A stretch of DNA of 8,457 nt from Vulcanimicrobiota bacterium. GTDB lineage: Bacteria > Vulcanimicrobiota > Vulcanimicrobiia > Vulcanimicrobiales > Vulcanimicrobiaceae. Positions 6,575 to 8,457 of this stretch are shown here, piece after piece (position 1 is the first letter of the stretch; each line of letters opens with the position of its first letter). A model generated the notes under the pieces. The model did not search any database. It was given only the letters and a program-made list of their open reading frames with translations, and had not been told where the DNA came from. A program made the translations under genes and the position numbers. The DNA is taken from NCBI GenBank assembly GCA_019237435.1, contig JAFAHB010000177.1:1-8457 (forward strand), in the 5' to 3' direction.

Positions 6575-6907
6575 ATGGCATTTCTGCTTCCCGTCCTCGA
6601 GGGAGTCGGCTCCGGCTTGCTGGGAAACGCACTCGGAAGCGCCGTCGGCAACGGCGCCGCCGGCAACGCCGAGAATGCGGCGATGAACGCGCTCAACGCG
6701 CAAGACGAAAGCTTTCAGCTCGGAATGTACGCATCGGAGATTCAGAACCAAGAGCAACTGCAAATGCAGTCGGAAGTCTTCGACCAAATGATGGACGAGC
6801 GCAGCGAAAACATGCGCGAGGTCGACACGTTACGGAACGTTGACATGGCGCAACGCAAGATGGACGACTCGATCACGAAAAAGTTCATCCAATCCATCAC
6901 TGAATGA
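6575..6907 (+). CDS. Small helical protein with glycine-zipper N-terminus
   Basis: This 110-aa protein is not recognised. Residues 4-30 are Gly/Ala-rich and moderately hydrophobic, with GxxxG spacing (G10-G14, G17-G21-G25), a pattern seen in helix-packing or membrane-inserting segments. Residues 45-110 are strongly helical, rich in Gln, Glu, Asp and Met, with a coiled-coil-like hydrophobic rhythm, ending in MAQRKMDDSITKKFIQSITE. This C-terminal half is homologous to that of the next protein (21 of 52 residues identical without gaps). There is no cleavable signal. The AGGAG Shine-Dalgarno lies about 7 nt before the ATG; the gap to the previous gene is 12 bp. Architecture and context would suit a filament, rod or translocon subunit of an export apparatus, but that is inference. 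Confidence 0.75.
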   Translation: MAFLLPVLEGVGSGLLGNALGSAVGNGAAGNAENAAMNALNAQDESFQLGMYASEIQNQEQLQMQSEVFDQMMDERSENMREVDTLRNVDMAQRKMDDSITKKFIQSITE

Positions 6908-7173
6908 TGTTGCCGCCGTTACCACCGCTGCGAAACGAGCGGACGACAACGGGGCGAGGCGTTCCGGCCGCGCCCCGTAACGCTGCCTCTTCAACCGATT
7001 CCGATGTCGGCGCCGACCAGCAAGCCCAGCTGGCCGCGCAGCGGCAAGCCTTCGATTACGAGGCCGCCGAACGCGCGGAGATCGTTCGCGAGCACGAGGT
7101 GCTTCAGGCACTCTTAATGGCGCACCTCAAGAACGAGGACGAGATAATGAAGAAGTGGATCTCGCTGATTTAA
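6904..7173 (+). CDS. Small helical protein paralogous to the preceding one
   Basis: This 89-aa protein is not recognised. Residues 1-35 are Pro/Arg/Ser-rich and probably disordered (MMLPPLPPLRNER start). Residues 38-89 form a charged helical region ending with MAHLKNEDEIMKKWISLI. That region aligns without gaps to residues 57-108 of the upstream protein, including the shared terminal pattern MAxxKxxDxIxKKxIxxI. The ATG at 6904 overlaps the upstream TGA (ATGA), so the two proteins are probably made in a fixed ratio; a second ATG at 6907 is an alternative start. No signal peptide or membrane helix is seen. It is the last gene of the four-gene operon; tRNA-Ile begins 57 bp downstream. A paired subunit of one structure is the natural reading. 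Confidence 0.75.
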   Translation: MMLPPLPPLRNERTTTGRGVPAAPRNAASSTDSDVGADQQAQLAAQRQAFDYEAAERAEIVREHEVLQALLMAHLKNEDEIMKKWISLI

Positions 7174-7197
7174 GGACGCCAGAAGGCACCACCGCTG

Positions 7198-7212
7198 AGC
7201 GGCGCGTATAGT
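7198..7212 (+). repeat. 15-bp direct repeat, copy 1 (upstream of tRNA-Ile)
   Basis: AGCGGCGCGTATAGT here recurs exactly at 8052-8066. Both copies lie just before a GTTAGCTCAG tRNA 5' sequence, so the repeat belongs to a larger, partly decayed duplication of the tRNA upstream region. Confidence 0.75.
7207..7212 (+). promoter_or_regulatory. Probable -10 box of the tRNA-Ile promoter
   Basis: TATAGT matches the -10 consensus at five of six positions and lies 18 bp before the mature tRNA 5' end. That leaves a short leader of the kind RNase P removes. No convincing -35 box is seen at 16-18 bp upstream. Recurrence of the same box before the tRNA-like remnant at 8061-8066 supports its being part of the original tRNA unit. 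Confidence 0.45.
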
Positions 7213-7230
7213 CAGGTCTCGCTTCGTACG

Positions 7231-7307
7231 GGGCCGTTAGCTCAGCTGGTTAGAGCGCATGCTTGATAAGCATGAGGTCCCTGGTTCGATCCCAGGACGG
7301 CCCACCA
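7231..7307 (+). tRNA. tRNA-Ile (anticodon GAT)
   Basis: A complete 77-nt cloverleaf reads directly from the sequence. The acceptor stem is GGGCCGT/ACGGCCC (7 bp, perfect). The D-arm is GCTC...GAGC. The anticodon stem CATGC/GCATG surrounds the loop TTGATAA with anticodon GAT at 7265-7267. The T-arm is CCTGG-TTCGATC-CCAGG, the discriminator is A, and the 3' CCA is encoded. GAT decodes the main isoleucine codons ATC/ATT. The tRNA stands alone, not within an rRNA spacer in this window. No terminator is evident after it. Confidence 0.97.
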
Positions 7308-7318
7308 TCAAAAGCCCG

Positions 7319-7768
7319 TTATCTGCTCCACGACCCGCGCAAAAACTTCAGCGTCAGGGTAAAGACAGTTCCATCGAAATGTGCGCCGCCACCCTCAGTC
7401 GTGCCGTAGAGGGTGCCTTTTATGTTGACGAGGCCCGCTTCGGGGTCACCGGCGCCAAAGCCGGTCAGATCAAAGCTGTGCAATACGTTTTCCATGCCGC
7501 CAGTCGTTATGCGAAAAACAGTGCCACCATTGAAAATGCCGCCCACGCTAGTTGTGCCGTAGAGCGTGCCCTTTACGTCGATCAGACCTGCTAGGGGGTT
7601 CGCGCCGTCGGTCCCGTTGCGAAAACTGTACAGCACGTTCTCCACGCCACCCGTCGTAATGCTAAAGACCGTGCCATAATTGTGCGCGCCGCCACTATAC
7701 GTCGTGCCGTAAAGCGTGCCGCCCACGTCGATCAGGCCTGCTTGGGGGCTCGCGCCCCTGGTCCACAC
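7319..7768 (-). pseudogene. Remnant of a GloVer-type tandem-repeat protein
   Basis: A 149-codon frame encodes three tandem units of about 50 residues: GLIDVxGTLYGTTxxGG, GTVFxITTGGxENVLxSF, then a Gly/Asp-rich linker. Units begin near residues 8, 58 and 109; the third is cut short after GTVFTLTL and followed by an unrelated basic tail. This matches the GloVer 'choice-of-anchor' repeat family of secreted, probably beta-propeller-like proteins, which normally have a signal peptide and many more repeats. Here there is no signal peptide, no Shine-Dalgarno and only a GTG at 7768, with an in-frame stop about 45 bp further upstream. The stop lies 11 bp past the tRNA 3' end on the opposite strand. 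A decayed fragment is more likely than an intact gene, though the retained open frame suggests recent loss or a short surviving product. Confidence 0.65.
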
Positions 7769-8051
7769 GAGCGTCTTGACCGACGCCTGCAGCGGCAGGG
7801 GAAAACTTCGCCGATGTCATCCAGGCGCTCGTCGTTGGGAAGACGATCTTCGGCCCAAACCGCTCGTGCAGGTACCGCTTCGGCCTCTGGAAAGAGCGCG
7901 GAAATCCAAGCCGGTCTTTTTCACAGTCGATCGCGCCGCTTGACGGGGCCGGAGAAGCGATTAGCCCGCCGTATCGCACGAGACCCCTTTCACCAGAGAC
8001 TTCAGCTCGGTTAGGGTACCGCTCGCACGCTGTGACAAGGCGCGGAGGCCC
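7769..8051. other. Intergenic stretch with no supportable gene
   Basis: No open frame here has a plausible start with a ribosome site. A start-less plus-strand frame is open from 7780 to 8085 and includes GENFADVIQALVVGKTIFG. The minus strand also has an open frame containing LHERFGPKIVFP. Either could be debris of an older gene, but I recognise neither. Together with the neighbouring repeat-protein remnant and tRNA-like remnant, this looks like decaying DNA. Confidence 0.5.
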
Positions 8052-8066
8052 AGCGGCGCGTATAGT
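8052..8066 (+). repeat. 15-bp direct repeat, copy 2
   Basis: This is an exact copy of 7198-7212, including the TATAGT -10-like box (8061-8066). It lies 17 bp before GTTAGCTCAG, against 23 bp in copy 1. The retained box could now contribute to transcription of the downstream lipoprotein gene, although no -35 box at normal spacing was found. Confidence 0.7.
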
Positions 8067-8079
8067 GTCGCTGCGCGCG

Positions 8080-8121
8080 GAATGTTAGCTCAGTCAGAGC
8101 CAGGAGCAACCGTTGTTCGAT
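8080..8121 (+). pseudogene. Degraded tRNA-like remnant
   Basis: GTTAGCTCAG (8084-8093) followed by AGAGC (8096-8100) reproduces the 5' third and D-arm of the intact tRNA at 7231, but with a D-loop four bases short. GTTCGAT (8115-8121) matches the T-loop. The anticodon arm and a paired acceptor stem are missing, so no cloverleaf can form. The upstream 15-bp repeat in the same order supports derivation from a duplicated tRNA unit. The T-loop match alone could be chance. Confidence 0.5.
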
Positions 8122-8457
8122 GAAGCCCCTTTACGTGATCGCTGTTTTCCTCTTGGCTGCATGTTCGTCAGGAGCGCTCAGTCCTACGGGGCCAACTGCA
8201 GGCGGCTCGCAGCCGCCCGCTCATAAGCGTTCGTCACCGCTTCAACACATCGTGCTCGTAGTTCAAGAGAACCGATCCTTCGATAATTTCTTCGCTACCT
8301 TTCCCGGCGCCGACGGCACAAGAACCGGCAAAATGAAATTAAAAGGCGGCGATCGCACGATCAAACTCGAGCAAGTGACGCTCGCATATCCGTGCGATAT
8401 CGGCCACGGGCGCAACGGATACCTCACCGATTACGACAACGGCAAGATGGACGGGTT
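8120..8457 (+). CDS. Lipoprotein of the phosphoesterase (PLC/AcpA-like) family, 5' part
   Basis: The gene runs off the right edge; 112 codons are visible. The product starts with a lipoprotein signal, MKPLYVIAVFLLAAC, with lipobox LAAC and acylated Cys15, then a short Ser/Pro/Gly linker. From residue 41 it matches the start of the PF04185 phosphoesterase family: LQHIVLVVQENRSFDNFFAT, where Glu50 and Asn51 occupy metal-site positions. The family covers phospholipase C and acid-phosphatase-like enzymes that cleave phosphoester bonds outside the cell. The later YPCDIGHGRNGYLTDYDNGKMDG region is also in keeping with the family. The ATG at 8120 has AGGAG 13 nt upstream, a long spacing. This start falls inside the tRNA-like remnant. 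Substrate cannot be told from the visible part. Confidence 0.85.
   Translation, partial: MKPLYVIAVFLLAACSSGALSPTGPTAGGSQPPAHKRSSPLQHIVLVVQENRSFDNFFATFPGADGTRTGKMKLKGGDRTIKLEQVTLAYPCDIGHGRNGYLTDYDNGKMDG

Noticed and set aside
6575..7173. Assigning the paralogous helical pair firmly to type III secretion needle/rod proteins
   Set aside because: Only size, helicity and a loose C-terminal resemblance support it; no diagnostic motif or accompanying secretion gene is visible.
7259..7594. Plus-strand open frame starting inside the tRNA-Ile gene
   Set aside because: It begins in the anticodon stem and continues antisense to the GloVer repeats; it is a shadow of both.
7319..7768. Repeats at 7319-7768 considered as CRISPR or non-coding tandem repeats
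   Set aside because: The periodicity is about 150 bp, is in frame, and is preserved at protein level, so it reflects coding repeats.
7682..8014. Plus- and minus-strand open frames in 7682-8014
   Set aside because: No start with a ribosome site and no recognisable domain; the two strands give equally plausible translations, so neither can be chosen.

Overview
This is a high-GC bacterial window with two parts arranged back to back. A dense housekeeping operon runs leftward (minus strand, about 5537 down to 1). A small, mostly unrecognised operon runs rightward (5603-7173). After it come a tRNA-Ile gene, a degraded or duplicated interval, and the start of a secreted phosphoesterase gene at the right edge. 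The gene mix (compressed fab/ffh/rpsP cluster, GloVer-type repeats, PF04185-type phosphoesterase lipoprotein) suggests a poorly cultured soil-type lineage such as Ca. Eremiobacterota (WPS-2). That placement is an inference from gene content only and is weakly held.

Minus-strand operon. A near-consensus sigma70-type promoter (TTGACA, 17 bp, TAGAAT) lies at 5544-5572. It is followed by a 5' leader with a very stable hairpin. The gene order is then DUF177/YceD, rpmF, fabH, fabD, fabG, acpP, ffh, rpsP, and a partial ORF that overlaps the rpsP stop. All gaps are 22 bp or less and several genes overlap. The operon couples type II fatty-acid synthesis (FabD loads malonyl-ACP, FabH condenses first, FabG reduces, AcpP carries) with ribosomal proteins L32 and S16 and the SRP GTPase. 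plsX, fabF and rnc, often found in such clusters elsewhere, are absent from this stretch.

Plus-strand operon. Four closely spaced genes encode a lysozyme/lytic-transglycosylase-like protein without a signal peptide (215 aa), a 98-aa protein, a 110-aa protein with a glycine-zipper N-terminus, and an 89-aa protein with a Pro-rich N-terminus. Comparing them by eye shows two hidden relationships. Proteins 1 and 2 share a C-terminal tail (LPLxxPTLP ... YQPxxTDYxxxxDD ... NS). Proteins 3 and 4 are paralogous over their last ~50 residues (21 of 52 identical, ungapped). A peptidoglycan-cutting enzyme, a shared terminal tag and a pair of helical small proteins without signal peptides form the best candidate here for an undescribed export or appendage system.

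Right end. tRNA-Ile(GAT) with encoded CCA is at 7231-7307. A GloVer-repeat gene remnant faces it. About 850 bp downstream, part of the tRNA upstream region and D-arm recurs in degraded form, just before a lipoprotein phosphoesterase gene (8120 to the window end).
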